Assembly: GCA_003290165.1 (NCBI GenBank)
Contig: QNQO01000594.1
Location: 434,001-498,000, forward strand
DNA length: 64,000 nucleotides
Reading direction: 5' to 3'
DNA from: Berberis thunbergii
Lineage: Eukaryota > Streptophyta > Magnoliopsida > Ranunculales > Berberidaceae
The position numbers were made by a program, and so were the translations under genes. The notes under the pieces were generated by a model that was not told the DNA's origin, ran no database searches, and saw only the letters and a list, made by a program, of their open reading frames with translations. Shown piece after piece: positions 23,334 through 33,534 of the stretch (the stretch's first letter is position 1; each line of letters opens with the position of its first letter).

Positions 23334-23985
23334 TAAGGAAACACGGACTCTTCGAAAAACTTGTATTCGTGTTTGACACGTAATTGACACTGACACTAGC
23401 TCGACACTCACTCGACATGCGTCAGACACGTGGTCAACATGTCAGACACATGATCAATGTGGTCAATGTGTCCGACACTCTCCCGATACACCCAAAACTT
23501 AGTCAGGACATAGTCAAGACTCGACACCTGACTCTTTTTTTATTTTTTACTTTTAGATTATGCAGATAATCACATAATTTAATGGTTGTTGATCCATCTG
23601 AAGTGAATGACTCTTTCAATTGAGATAAGATAAATAGGGCAAAATACAACTAAAGAATAGAGATAGTCTAACTTCTTAATATGTGCTTCTTCTTCTTACC
23701 TCATTTGCTTATTCTCTCTTTTACTTATTCTCTACTATATTTTTTCTCCACTTTGTTTTTTTCTTACAATAGAGTGTCATCTTTTTCTTGCCTTTGCACC
23801 TCTTCTTCTTCGTGTTTTTTCTACTTGCAACAAAGATGAAGACACTTTATTAGATTATTGTTTATGTTTATGACTTATTAAAAAAAATAGTACTCGGCGT
23901 ATCACCGAGTCCTAGTGTTTAGAAAATTGTCGAGTTGGCGTGTCATCTCCGTGTCCGACAAGACGCGCGTGTCCATGCATCCTTC
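23334..23985. mobile_element. Non-autonomous hAT-like element
   Basis: Inserted in LINE fragment B: LINE reading resumes on both sides. The flanks CTTGCAAC (23326-23333) and TTTGCAAC (23986-23993) form an 8-bp duplication with one mismatch. The ends resemble each other when inverted (TAAGGAAACACGG against GAAGGATGCATGGACACG) but imperfectly. Both subterminal zones are rich in GACACG/CGTGTC motifs (23370-23520 and 23935-23975), a common feature of plant hAT MITEs. Non-coding. Confidence 0.6.
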
Positions 23986-24490
23986 TTTGCAACAAACTGT
24001 CCATTTGAGGGACCTCCCAGCCATTGAGGTTCCTCCTAAGGTGAAAATCCAAAGATGCTTGACCTTCAAACGAGGTGTTGAGGGTGCAGAAATCTATATT
24101 TTACCTTGCTTACTGCTGCAAGCATTGTAGATAGTTGGATCGAGACTTGAGTGGTTGTTCTCCTTACTATTTTTCCTCGTAAAAATTTATTTTGTCACCT
24201 TTATGGGCTTCAAAGGAAATGTAATATATCAAGAATGTTTTTCTATAGAAACAAACCATGTGTAGTTATGTGAGATTAAGCAAATCAATCACTAGGGTTG
24301 GCTCCATATTTTGCAGTATAATCTTCCTCCATAAAGTGTCAACTTTTAACCCAAATTTCCATATCCATTGGATTAGGAGAGCATTATTGAACTCTTTCAT
24401 TCTCCTGATCCCAAGATCCCCTTTGTCTTTAGGTTGACAAACATTTTTTCGATTGAGAATGTGGCTTTGAGGGATTACTGCCCCAAAGAA

Positions 24491-27400
24491 TGATAACTAA
24501 TTCAATTCTAGAGTGGATTTATTGTCATGTAATTAGTTTTTGTACATTGTTTTTTGTTCATTATGTTCATTTCTTATTTTCCTATTATGTTCATCTCCTT
24601 TCTTTTTTCTTATTCCCATTTTCATTTTAAAACCGAAAACTTAAAAAAAAAAAAAAAAAAAAAGGGAGTTGGTTAGGATTAGCTTGGTTTGCAAATTTTT
24701 AGGTTTCAGTTTGGTTCCAAAAAACTACCACTGATTGTTTCGTTTTGATCAACGTTTCCTTCTCAAAACCAATGCAACCAACCAAATCGTTTAAAGCCCT
24801 ATATCAGCTACATCTCCCTCCAAAATTCTCTATAGACAATGCACTCTCCTTTACGCTCCACTCCTTATGCAATCCAAACGTCGTCAAATCACTTTTTAGG
24901 ACTCGAACGTAAGTCACTTCCTTCTTTCTCCTGAATCTCCTCCGTAAGCAATTGATCTGATCCGTTCATACAATTTTTATCAATAGATGAAAATGCCCTT
25001 CTTCTCCACCCTCCACCAACCTTAAGATATCCATATCTCCTTATTTCCATAGAGCTGATGCGAATTTAACTAACCTAAATTATTAGGTTAATTCAACCCA
25101 CTTGTAATAACCGCAAGTGCACGATGTCTAACTGGTAGGCAACGGCCAGTACGGGTCGATCTCACGAGGAAGGTGGATGCAATTGAAATTTATAATTTAA
25201 TTTAAACTAATTTAAATGGAAAATGGGGTTACAACATTTTAAAACTAAACTACAAATAAATTTAAAAATAAGAAAAGTAAAATAAAAGAAAAATGTGGAT
25301 TTTGTGGACTTGGATTCACCAATGAATTAGCAAAAATTATTTAAATCTAAATTACTGAATTTAAAAAACGAGAAGCTTTAGGGATGAGAATCCCTTGCTT
25401 ACACCGAATATATGATCGTTAAAATCAAATTAAATTATATCATGTTTCTATCAAACATTAACAAATTATTTCAAGCAAAAGCAATTTATCAAAAACTTTT
25501 AGAAATAAATTGTAATTAACAATTAAACACACAATTCGGTAAAATCAATCAAAATAACTTATACAACCCATTTAGTTTGTCGCAAACTAGATGTGGTGGT
25601 ACTCAGCAGTTGGTTCGAACACGAATCCTGAGAAAATGAAGAACACAAGCTCTGTCGTATTACAGAGAGAAATTGGGGGTGCAAATAGCAAAAAACAGAT
25701 TTTAAATCATTCCCGTGCATCTGCTACATGTCCTTTTGTCTCCAATGCGACAGCGCCGCTTGCGACGCTATTCTTCTCTCCTCGCGAGCATCCTTCTGCT
25801 CCAGACCTGCAAAATAGAGAGAGATATGGAAAATCGGTGAGAGAGGTGTAATGAAAACTCAAAAAAATCAAAACAGAGAACAGTGGCGGAGCCCTATTTT
25901 TGCTCCTATCGCAGCGGTTGCATGCTGGCTGACACGTTGCTTGCGACAGTGGTCGTGAGAGAGGGATGCAGGAAGGAGCTCGAGATGAAGAGAGGAACAG
26001 AGAAGAGGAGGAACAGTGGCGGCGGCGAGGCGAAATAGAGTCGTGGTAAGGCTCTGTTTCGCAGCGTGGTGGTGGTTCTCGGTCTGTTGTGATGCGGGAA
26101 CAGAGAGATCGAGGTGGAGGAGGGATAAAAACAGGAAGGAAAGCCGAGAGCGGGGAGTAAGGTCTGTGGCGAGGTGGAGGTCTGACGCGAAACAGGGTTG
26201 TCACTCCCTTGTTTCGTGGTGGTGGTGGTGCTCGGGTGATGGCGGCAAAGAGAGAGAGACGACAACGAGATGAAGGGTAATGGTGGTGATGGCAAGGCTC
26301 AGTGGCGAGGTGATGTTTTTAACGTGAAACAGGGTTGTCACGCCCCTGTTTCACGGTGATTAGTGGCGGTGGTGGCCTGTTTCGTGGTGGTGACGGTGCT
26401 CGCACGGTGGTGGCTCTGGTGTGATGAAAATCACGTTGTGAGGAAGAGGGTTTAATTTTCTCTAATTTTTGTTTTCCCTTCTCTTCCTCCCTTTCTCATC
26501 CATTGAATTTTTGTATTTAAAGATAATTATGAGAAAATGAATATGGACAGGTTCAGGAGAGTGTTCAATGAGTGATTTAAGGAAAAAAAAAAAATCAGAA
26601 TCTTTGGTAATTGAGGGAATGTGTCTAGGGTTTGATTGGGCTTAGCATTGGATTTGGATTTAAGTTATGGGCTTGGTTTTGGGTTTATGGGTTAGGTTTT
26701 GGGTTTAGGTTTTGGGTTTAGATGCATGACCCTCTACTTTGTACCACCGCTAGAATCGACCAATTGTCGTTCCTTAACTTGTCGCCTTAATATGATTTCA
26801 TCGTTTACGCTCAAATTCCTACAAAGACATGAAAACGAAATAATTACTATAAAATATAATAATCGAAACACTAACATATATAAATTGAGGGATATATTAT
26901 GTGAATATTAAAAGCCCCCTACAGTTTTGCTTTATCGATGATTACTACTGGGTTGGATGTGAAACCTATCTAAATGACTTAGTTACGCCTTTCAGTAATA
27001 CTAAGGAGTGAGTGCATCATTACAGGAGCTTGGTTTTACACAAAAATAAATAAATAAATTGAAAGAACTTAACATGTCTTCTAATCTTATGGATAAATTT
27101 AGCAAGTTTTATGGAAGTAATAATATACATTCCGAGAGTTCATTGGACTAAGTGTGACCATGCGGTCCTTGTTGGCTATCCGAATATCCAAATTCCTCTT
27201 AATATTAAAATTGCCTTCGTGGAGGGAGTTGAATTCTCTATTGAGAAATGAGAACAGAGCACAATCTTTTAATTGAGAAGATAACTCTTAAAGAGAGAAG
27301 AAATTTTGCAGTGAAAGAAGGTTCAAGAATGAAACAAGCTAAAAGTTTATCGTGGAACTACACCAATATTACTACACATAGAAGTCCAATACAATCTCGG

Positions 27401-27825
27401 AACCATGTTTTCAAAAATCTATCTGCTAATAGAAAAGTGTACTCATAGAATCATGGTTTAAATCCTGACCTGTTGAGAACACCACGAACTACATTTGTAG
27501 TTGTTGTTTCTGTTGTGTCCATTGTTGCAAGTAGAACAAAAATTAAGAAAATACACATTATATAGATTAAGCAATAACATAGCACAAGATCATGACAAAA
27601 AAAGAAAACGTTCTTTTTTAAGGGGAATAGAAAAAAGGAACATGATTTACCTAACAGTTTTCACCTTTCCATATAATTTGTAGTAAAAGTAGACCTATCT
27701 AACAAAACCAATCGTAAAAGTAAAAGATAGACACAGAGAGGGAACATAGGAAAGACAACTTTCCCTTATGAGAAATCAAATGAACAAAAATGTATGTACA
27801 AAACTTTCTCGTCCATAAATTAAAT
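24491..27825. other. Unassigned repeat-like region with a GC-rich core
   Basis: Contains a run of about 22 A at 24642-24663, a segment at 25120-25195 whose wording (CCGCAAGTGCACGATG, then GGGTCGATCTCACGAGGAAG) I associate with dispersed plant repeats, a G/C-rich low-complexity stretch at 25860-26430, and degenerate GGTTTTGGGTTTA repeats at 26655-26725. Open frames in the GC-rich part encode simple Ser/Pro/Thr/Arg strings with no domain. I could not define ends or a superfamily. Confidence 0.4.
26187..26355. repeat. Diverged tandem duplication carrying a small palindrome
   Basis: GCGAAACAGGGTTGTCACTC…TTGTTTCG (26187-26217) and CGTGAAACAGGGTTGTCACG…CTGTTTCACG (26323-26355) are two copies of a hairpin-forming unit. 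Both are preceded by GTGGCGAGGTG and followed by GGTGGTG-type sequence, so a block of roughly 130 bp was duplicated and then diverged. Function unknown. Confidence 0.65.
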
Positions 27826-27855
27826 TTTTTTTAATTAATTAATTAATTAATTTTT
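27826..27855. repeat. (TTAA/AATT) simple repeat
   Basis: A TTTTTTTTAATTAATTAATT-type microsatellite shortly before the second copia LTR. Confidence 0.8.
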
Positions 27856-27890
27856 AAAAATATCTATAAACAAGCCACCTTTGAGATAAA

Positions 27891-28111
27891 TATTGTATAT
27901 TGCGAATATCCTGATTGATTGGGAATATTTGTATTAGGAAGGTTGTTTATAAAGTCAAGATTGTATAATAGTTTTAAGGAAATTAGCAGATTATATTGTG
28001 AATATTCTCACAATATTCTCTGGATTAGTTTGTATATAAACAGGAGATTGTGAATGAGAAAGAACAACACAATATACACAACTCAATTCTTTTGTCTCTA
28101 ATATTTTATCA
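27891..28111 (+). repeat. 5' LTR of copia element 2
   Basis: The start is set by alignment to the 3' remnant (shared ATATTGCGAATATCCTGATT plus GATTG) and the end by the following primer site (TTTTATCA|TGGTATC). A TATA-like TGTATATAAACAGG lies near 28031. Confidence 0.85.
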
Positions 28112-28124
28112 TGGTATCAGAGCT
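28112..28124 (+). other. Primer-binding site, tRNA-iMet
   Basis: TGGTATCAGAGCT directly after the 5' LTR, the same primer class as copia element 1. Confidence 0.93.
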
Positions 28125-28540
28125 TCGATCGAATCTCTGATTCAGATCTGATCGAAACCTCTGATCGGCGACTGAACTGTCGAACCTGATCGAAGACTGA
28201 ACTATCGAACCTGATCGAACCTCTAATCGATCCTGATCGAAACCTCTGATCGATCCTGATCGAAACCTCTCATCAAATCTCTGATTGAACCTGATCGAAG
28301 ACTGAACCTGGTCGAACCTGATCGAATCTGATTGATCGAACTTTTGATCGAAGAAGACGAAGCAGGAACCTCTGGTCCGATCGAAGAACCTGTGCGACTC
28401 AGATCTGGCATGATTCAGATCTGATCGAACCTCTGAACTATCGAAACCTCTCGGCCAAAGAAGAGCAATCGGCCAAAGAGGAGCAATCGGCCAAAGAGGA
28501 GCAAGCTGGCCAAAGAGGAGCAATCGGCCAAAGAAGAACT
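28125..28540 (+). repeat. Tandem-repeat leader of copia element 2
   Basis: The untranslated leader before gag consists of two arrays. From 28125 to 28440 there are many variants of CTGATCGAAACCTCTGATCG. From 28446 to 28540 there are five 18-bp units of CGGCCAAAGAGGAGCAAT. A (AAAAG)n tract follows at about 28615-28655. The gag ATG is at 28768, so the leader is unusually long for a copia element. Confidence 0.88.
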
Positions 28541-28767
28541 TGTCTATGATTTTCTCTGGTTCTCTGTTTCTCTGGTTCTTTCTCTGTTTATGTTTATGTT
28601 TAAGTTTAAGTAAAAGAAAGAAAAGAAAAGAAAAGAAAAGAAAAGAAAAGAAGAAGAAAAAAAGGAATATTAAAAAAAAAATCTATGTTTCTCTGCGTGA
28701 GGAACAGTCAGACTTGCAGCTTTAATTTTTTCTGCAACATTTTGAAATCTCTCTTTGAACACTGATC

Positions 28768-31700
28768 ATGGTTGGCGGTGAAGTCTCTACTGGTGAAACT
28801 CGGAAGACAATTTCACCTTACGACATCACTTCCCTTGATAATCCCAGACTTTCAATTACTCAGGTCCAATTGAAAGGGGACAATTATGATGAATGGGCTC
28901 GTTCGTTTCGAACGGCCTTGAGGGCCCGGAAGAAATTCGGGTTCATTGACGGAACTATCACACAACCTGGCGAGCAGTCACGAGACCTCGAAGACTGGTG
29001 GACTATCAACTCGCTTTTGGTGTCCTGGATCTGAAATACCATCGAACCTACGCTACGCTCCACTATTTCTCATGTGGAAATAGCGCAGGATCTCTGGAAT
29101 GATATCAAGGATCGATTCTCCATTACTAACGGACCACAGATTCAACAACTGAAGTCAGATCTTGCAGATTGCAAACAGAAGAGGCTGACCATAATGGACT
29201 ACTATGGGCGACTCAAGCAACTTTGGGATGAACTAGGTAATTTTGAACAATTACCGATGTGCAAGTGCGGGAAGTGTACATGCAATCTCGCTTCGATTCT
29301 GGAGAAAAAATGGGAGGAAGAAAAAGTACATTTGTTTCTTATGGGTTTGGATGACAATTTGTACGGAACAGTGAGATCCAATATATTGGCTCAAGATCCG
29401 TTGCCAAACATGAACAAGGTATACTCAATTCTCATTCAAGAGGAGTGAGTAAACAAAATCGCTCGCGGCAAGGAAGAACGCGGGGAAATTATAGCCCTTG
29501 CCACACGGACCCGCCTTGACGAAAAGGATAAATCTAGTACGGTGTGTTCCCACTGTAAAAGGACGGGGCATGAATCTAACAATTGTTTTTCCTTGCACGG
29601 ATATTCGGAGTGGTGGGGTGACTGACCCCGAAGCGATGGGAAAAGTGTTGGTGCTGGTCGCGGTAGAGGGCAGTCAAGTCTTCGAGGTCGTGGTCGAGGA
29701 ACCAAGGGTAATCATCGTGCCAACGTTGCTCAAACAGGTTCTGCTGGGGCAGGAGTGACCGAGACAGATACATCTCCACTGCCTGGGCTGAATACCGATC
29801 AGTGGCAGACACTTCTCCAAATGCTGGGCGGGTCAAAATCCGCAACGACCGATAAGATGACTGGTAAGCCTTGGATTATTGACACAGGAGCCTCGAATCA
29901 CATGACTGGCACGGTCGGGGATCTCCGTGACTTAAAGGAGATTGCTCAATGTCCAGTGGGATTGCCAGATGGGAGTAGCGTTATCGCCACTAAAGAGGGG
30001 ACAGTCACTCTTGAAAGAACTTTCTGTTTGAAAAATGTTCTTTATGTGCCAGGGCTAACTTGCAATTTAATTTCTGTGTCGCAATTGACTGATCACTATA
30101 ACTGTTTTGTCCAATTCACTAATGATCTGTGTGTTATACAGGACCGCACTTCGAGGATGCTGATTGGTGCGGGTGAACGACGGGATGGACTCTATTTCTT
30201 TCGGGGGCTGCCACAGGTTCACGCAATAAAGGCCAATAATGTGGTGTCTCTTGATCTATGGCACCAGCGACTGGGTCATCCATCTCTGCAAGTAACAAAG
30301 TTAGTTCCCGAAGTAAGTTTTAGTGAAACGAAAAATCGCTTGAATAAAAATTGTGATGTCTGTCAGAGGGCTAAGCAAATTAGAAATAAGTTTCCTGTTA
30401 GTGAACATAAAGCTACGACCATTTTTGAACTTATTCACACTGATCTATGGGGACCTTATAGAACAACTTCTTCCTGTGGTGCTTCTTATTTTTTTTACCA
30501 TTGTTGATGATTTTCCCGTGCTGTATGGATTTACTTACTTGTTGATAAGAAAGATGTCTCTCATACTCTTCAAATATTTTTTTCGATGGTTAAGAGACAA
30601 TTTGATAAAGAGGTAAAAATCTTGCGGAGTGATAACGGCACTGAATTCACTTGCCTGCGACAATATTTTCTTGATCACGGGATTGTTTTTCAAACATCTT
30701 GTGTGGGAACACCTCAACAAAATGGGCGTGTTGAACGAAAACACCAACATATTTTGAACGTAGCACGGGCGCTGCATTTTCAGGGCTCTCTTCCTATTGA
30801 GTTTTGGGGAGAATGTGTGTTGACGGCTGGATACTTGATAAATAGGACTCCCTCCTTGGTCTTGAATGGGAAAACACCTTATAGTGTTCTATATGGCAGC
30901 ACACCCACTTATGATCACTTGCGCATTTTGGGGTCCTTGTGTTATGCGCATGTACAGATGGGGGATAAGTTTGCCATTAGAAGTCGAAGGTGCGTCTTTG
31001 TTGGGTACCCTTATGGAAAAAAGGGATGGCATTTGTATGACTTGGAGAAACGAGACTTCTTTGTTTCTCGTCATGTTTTATTCTCGGAAGGAGTTTTTCC
31101 CTTTGCAGATCATTTTAATTTAGACCACGATGGTCTGCCTAATATTGAGGCGGTTCACGAGGACTTTGAGGAGACATCTACGACTGTTTTGAGGGGGGTG
31201 CTGAGGAGTTTGTACAACCAGATGGGGCTGTTGGGCAGTCGGCATGTGCCGAGGATGGGGCAAATGTTGGTGCCGAGGTGATTGTACAGCCAGATGAGGC
31301 TGCTGGGCAGTCGGCTTGTGCGAACCAGGAAGGCAACCTGGACGCCAGTCAGGAAGATGTGTTGGGCAGGGGTCAACGCAGAAGGCAAGCCTCGGTACGA
31401 CTCCGTGATTATGTTACTCATACCATTCCAAAAATGAGTCCATCCGTACCAGCTTCACCCGTACCACGGCATTCCTCAGGTACACCCTATCCTATAGCAC
31501 ATTATGTGAATTGTGATAATTTTTCTATGCGATATAGACATTTTCTTGCAGCCTTGACAGCAAATCGGGAACCTGTGTGCTATTCTGAGGCCGCGAAAGA
31601 CAGCCGCTGGAGGGATGCCATGCGACGAGAAATTGAGGCTCTTGAGATTAATGAAACCTGGGTTGTAGCCAACTTGCCACCAGGAAAGAAAGCTCTAGGA

Positions 31701-33045
31701 TGCAAGTGGGTATACAAGATCAAGTATAACTCTGATGGTACCATTGAACGATTAAAGGCTCGGCTGGTTATTCTTGGAAATCATCAAATTGAAGGAGTTG
31801 ATTATACAGAGACTTTTGCTCCAGTAGCTAAGATGGTTACAGTAAGGGTCTTTCTTGCTGTTGCGGCTGCCATGAATTGGGAAGTCCATCAGATGGATGT
31901 TCATAATGCATTTCTACATGGTGACCTTACGGAGGAGGTATACATGAAATTACCAGCCGATTTTCAGGTGGGACTTCTGGAAAGGTGTGCAAGCTTAGGA
32001 ATCATTATATGGGCTGAAGTAGGCACCCCGATGCTGGTTTGCTAAACTGTCGACTGCTTTGAAGAATTACGATTTTCGGCAATCTTATTCAGATTATTCT
32101 TTGTTTACTCTACAAAGAGGTGCGGTTCAGCTCAGTGTTCTTGTCTATGTCGATGACCTTATCATCTCTGGGCGTAATCCGGGGGATATACAGAAATTCA
32201 AGGGTTACCTCAGTGTTTGTTTCCATATGAAAGATCTGGGTCCTTTAAAGTATTTCTTGGGGGTTGAAGTGGCACGCGGACCAGATGGGTTTGTGCTTTG
32301 TCAACGCAAATACGCGCTAGATATCATCTCTGAGGCCGGATTGCTAGGGGCAAGGCCCGCGGCGGTGCCATTGGAACAAAATCATCGACTCGCCTTGTCC
32401 AAGAGTCCAGAGCTCGCTGACCCGGAGCCTTACCGTCGCTTGGTGGGACGGCTAATTTATTTGTGTTTCACTCGACCCGAATTATCTTATAGTGTTCATG
32501 TTTTATCTCAATTTATGCAACATCCTCGGGCGGACCAATGGGAAGCTGCTTTGCGGGTGGTTCGGTTCTTAAAAGGTAATCCAGGTCAAGGTATACATTT
32601 GAGTAGTAAGTGTGACATGCAGTTACATGGGTGGTGTGACGCTGACTGGGCCGGATGCCCTTTGATTCGGCGGTCCCTCACTGGTTGGTTGGTGTTCCTT
32701 GGGAACTCGCCGGTATTTTGGAAGACAAAGAAGCAACATACAATATCCCGCTCCTCCGCAGAGGCGGAATATAGGTCTATGGCTATGACTACATGTGAGT
32801 TGAAATGGCTTAAAGCTATTTTAGCTAGCCTCGGGATGCCTCACACACGTCCTATATCTCTTCATTGTGATAGTCAGGCGGCTCTCCATATATCTCAAAA
32901 TCCCGTTTTTCATGAACGGACAAAACATATTGAGGTCGATTGTCACTTTGTCCGTGATGACATTGTTGCTGGACATATCAATCTCACATTTGTCCCATCC
33001 AATGAGCAACTCGCTGACATTTTCACAAAAGCATTGGGCAAATGA
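28768..33045 (+). pseudogene. Copia gag-pol polyprotein, heavily damaged
   Basis: Gag starts at 28768 (UBN2 region, LKGDNYDEWARSFRTALRA). In-frame TGA codons fall at 29032, 29446 and near 29623. The zinc knuckle CSHCKRTGHESNNC is at ~29541, the protease motif WIIDTGASNHMTG at ~29872 and the pre-integrase LWHQRLGHPS at ~30256. In the integrase start, two opposite one-base indels in T runs (near 30490 and 30515) shift and restore the frame. Integrase runs to about 31110 (GTPQQNGRVERKH). A slip in a G run near 31190 precedes a duplicated linker. Reverse transcriptase begins near 31600, loses frame near 31985 and contains a TAG in the KQAPR motif. LVYVDDLIISG (~32140) and RNase H (WCDADWAGCPLIRRSLTGW) then follow to 33045. 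Confidence 0.9.
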
Positions 33046-33110
33046 CAATATGAGTATCTACTTCGCAAGTTGGGCATACGGGATCTCCATGCACCAACTT
33101 GAGGGGGGGG

Positions 33111-33144
33111 TATTGAGAATATATTGCGAATATCCTGATTGATT
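33111..33144 (+). repeat. Truncated 3' LTR of copia element 2
   Basis: Follows the polypurine tract GAGGGGGGGG (33101-33110) and matches the first bases of the 5' LTR, then stops at GATTGATTG. What follows is LINE reverse transcriptase on the opposite strand. Confidence 0.85.
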
Positions 33145-33529
33145 GCAGATTGGAGGCCCTTTGTAAGGAAAGCTCTAAGAAAATAATAGTATCATTTGCT
33201 TATTGTATAATTGGAACCGAAGTTCCACGATTAATCACATGAAAGACTTTAATCATACCATAACATTCAGCTCTAAGCAACATCTGGGTGAGGCCTTCTG
33301 CAACTAAAAAGAAAAGAAGGGGAGATAAGGGGTCTCCCTACCTATTCCCCTTAAAGCTTTGAAAAAACCTTCAACTGCCCCATTGATTTTGACTTGAGAA
33401 CTGAGTTGATCTGAGAATGGTTTTGATTCATCCTCTCCACCTGATACGAAAACCCATCCTAGTCAACATGAACTCCAGAAAAGACCTACTAACAGTGTCA
33501 AAAGCCTCTGAGAATTCTTACAGATTAGG
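33145..33529 (-). pseudogene. LINE fragment C, reverse-transcriptase core
   Basis: Minus-strand frames encode KAFDTVSRSFLEFMLTRMGF (~33500), WIKTILRSTQFS-like sequence, GDPLSPLLFLLVAEGLTQML (~33335) and the catalytic motif region, where the expected YADDT reads stop-ANDT (~33205). These are reverse-transcriptase motifs of plant L1-like LINEs. The catalytic box is mutated and there are frameshifts. It is cut at 33145 by the copia remnant and continues beyond the solo LTR at 35922. Confidence 0.85.
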
Positions 33530-33534
33530 CCAGG

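Larger units (their letters stand above)
22630..24490 (-). pseudogene. LINE fragment B, RT C-terminus and zf-RVT domain
   Basis: Minus-strand reading gives VCQPKDKGDLGIRRMKEFNN (~24440), LLIQWIWKFG, TLWRKIILQ (~24310), DKWLWEGQDSSFTVEDYY (~23280), then the zf-RVT zinc module CPLCGADSESVDHLFTCSF (~23060) and the closing FYTIVWVVWREKNKWIFKG (~22690). This is the exact order of the C-terminal half of plant L1-like LINE ORF2. Stops and frameshifts are present. Two smaller elements interrupt it (22784-22949 and 23334-23985). Confidence 0.85.
27891..33144 (+). mobile_element. Ty1/copia element 2, 3' LTR truncated
   Basis: A 5' LTR of about 221 bp, an iMet primer site, a repeat-rich leader, a broken gag-pol and a polypurine tract are all in order. 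The 3' LTR is cut after 34 bases (33111-33144), where the sequence changes to LINE fragment C. No target duplication can be scored because of the truncation. Numerous lesions in gag-pol show it is older than copia element 1. Confidence 0.9.

Noticed and set aside
25707..26295. Two overlapping minus-strand frames of 165 and 129 codons
   Set aside because: Low-complexity Ser/Pro/Arg/Thr composition from the GC-rich simple sequence, with no domain and no splice or promoter support.
26655..26725. Telomere-like TTTTGGGTTTAGG repeats
   Set aside because: Irregular unit length and not the plant TTTAGGG array; treated as degenerate simple repeat and not an interstitial telomere.
28098..28523. Minus-strand frame of 141 codons over the copia leader
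   Set aside because: An artefact of the GATCGA-type leader repeats opposite to the element's coding strand.
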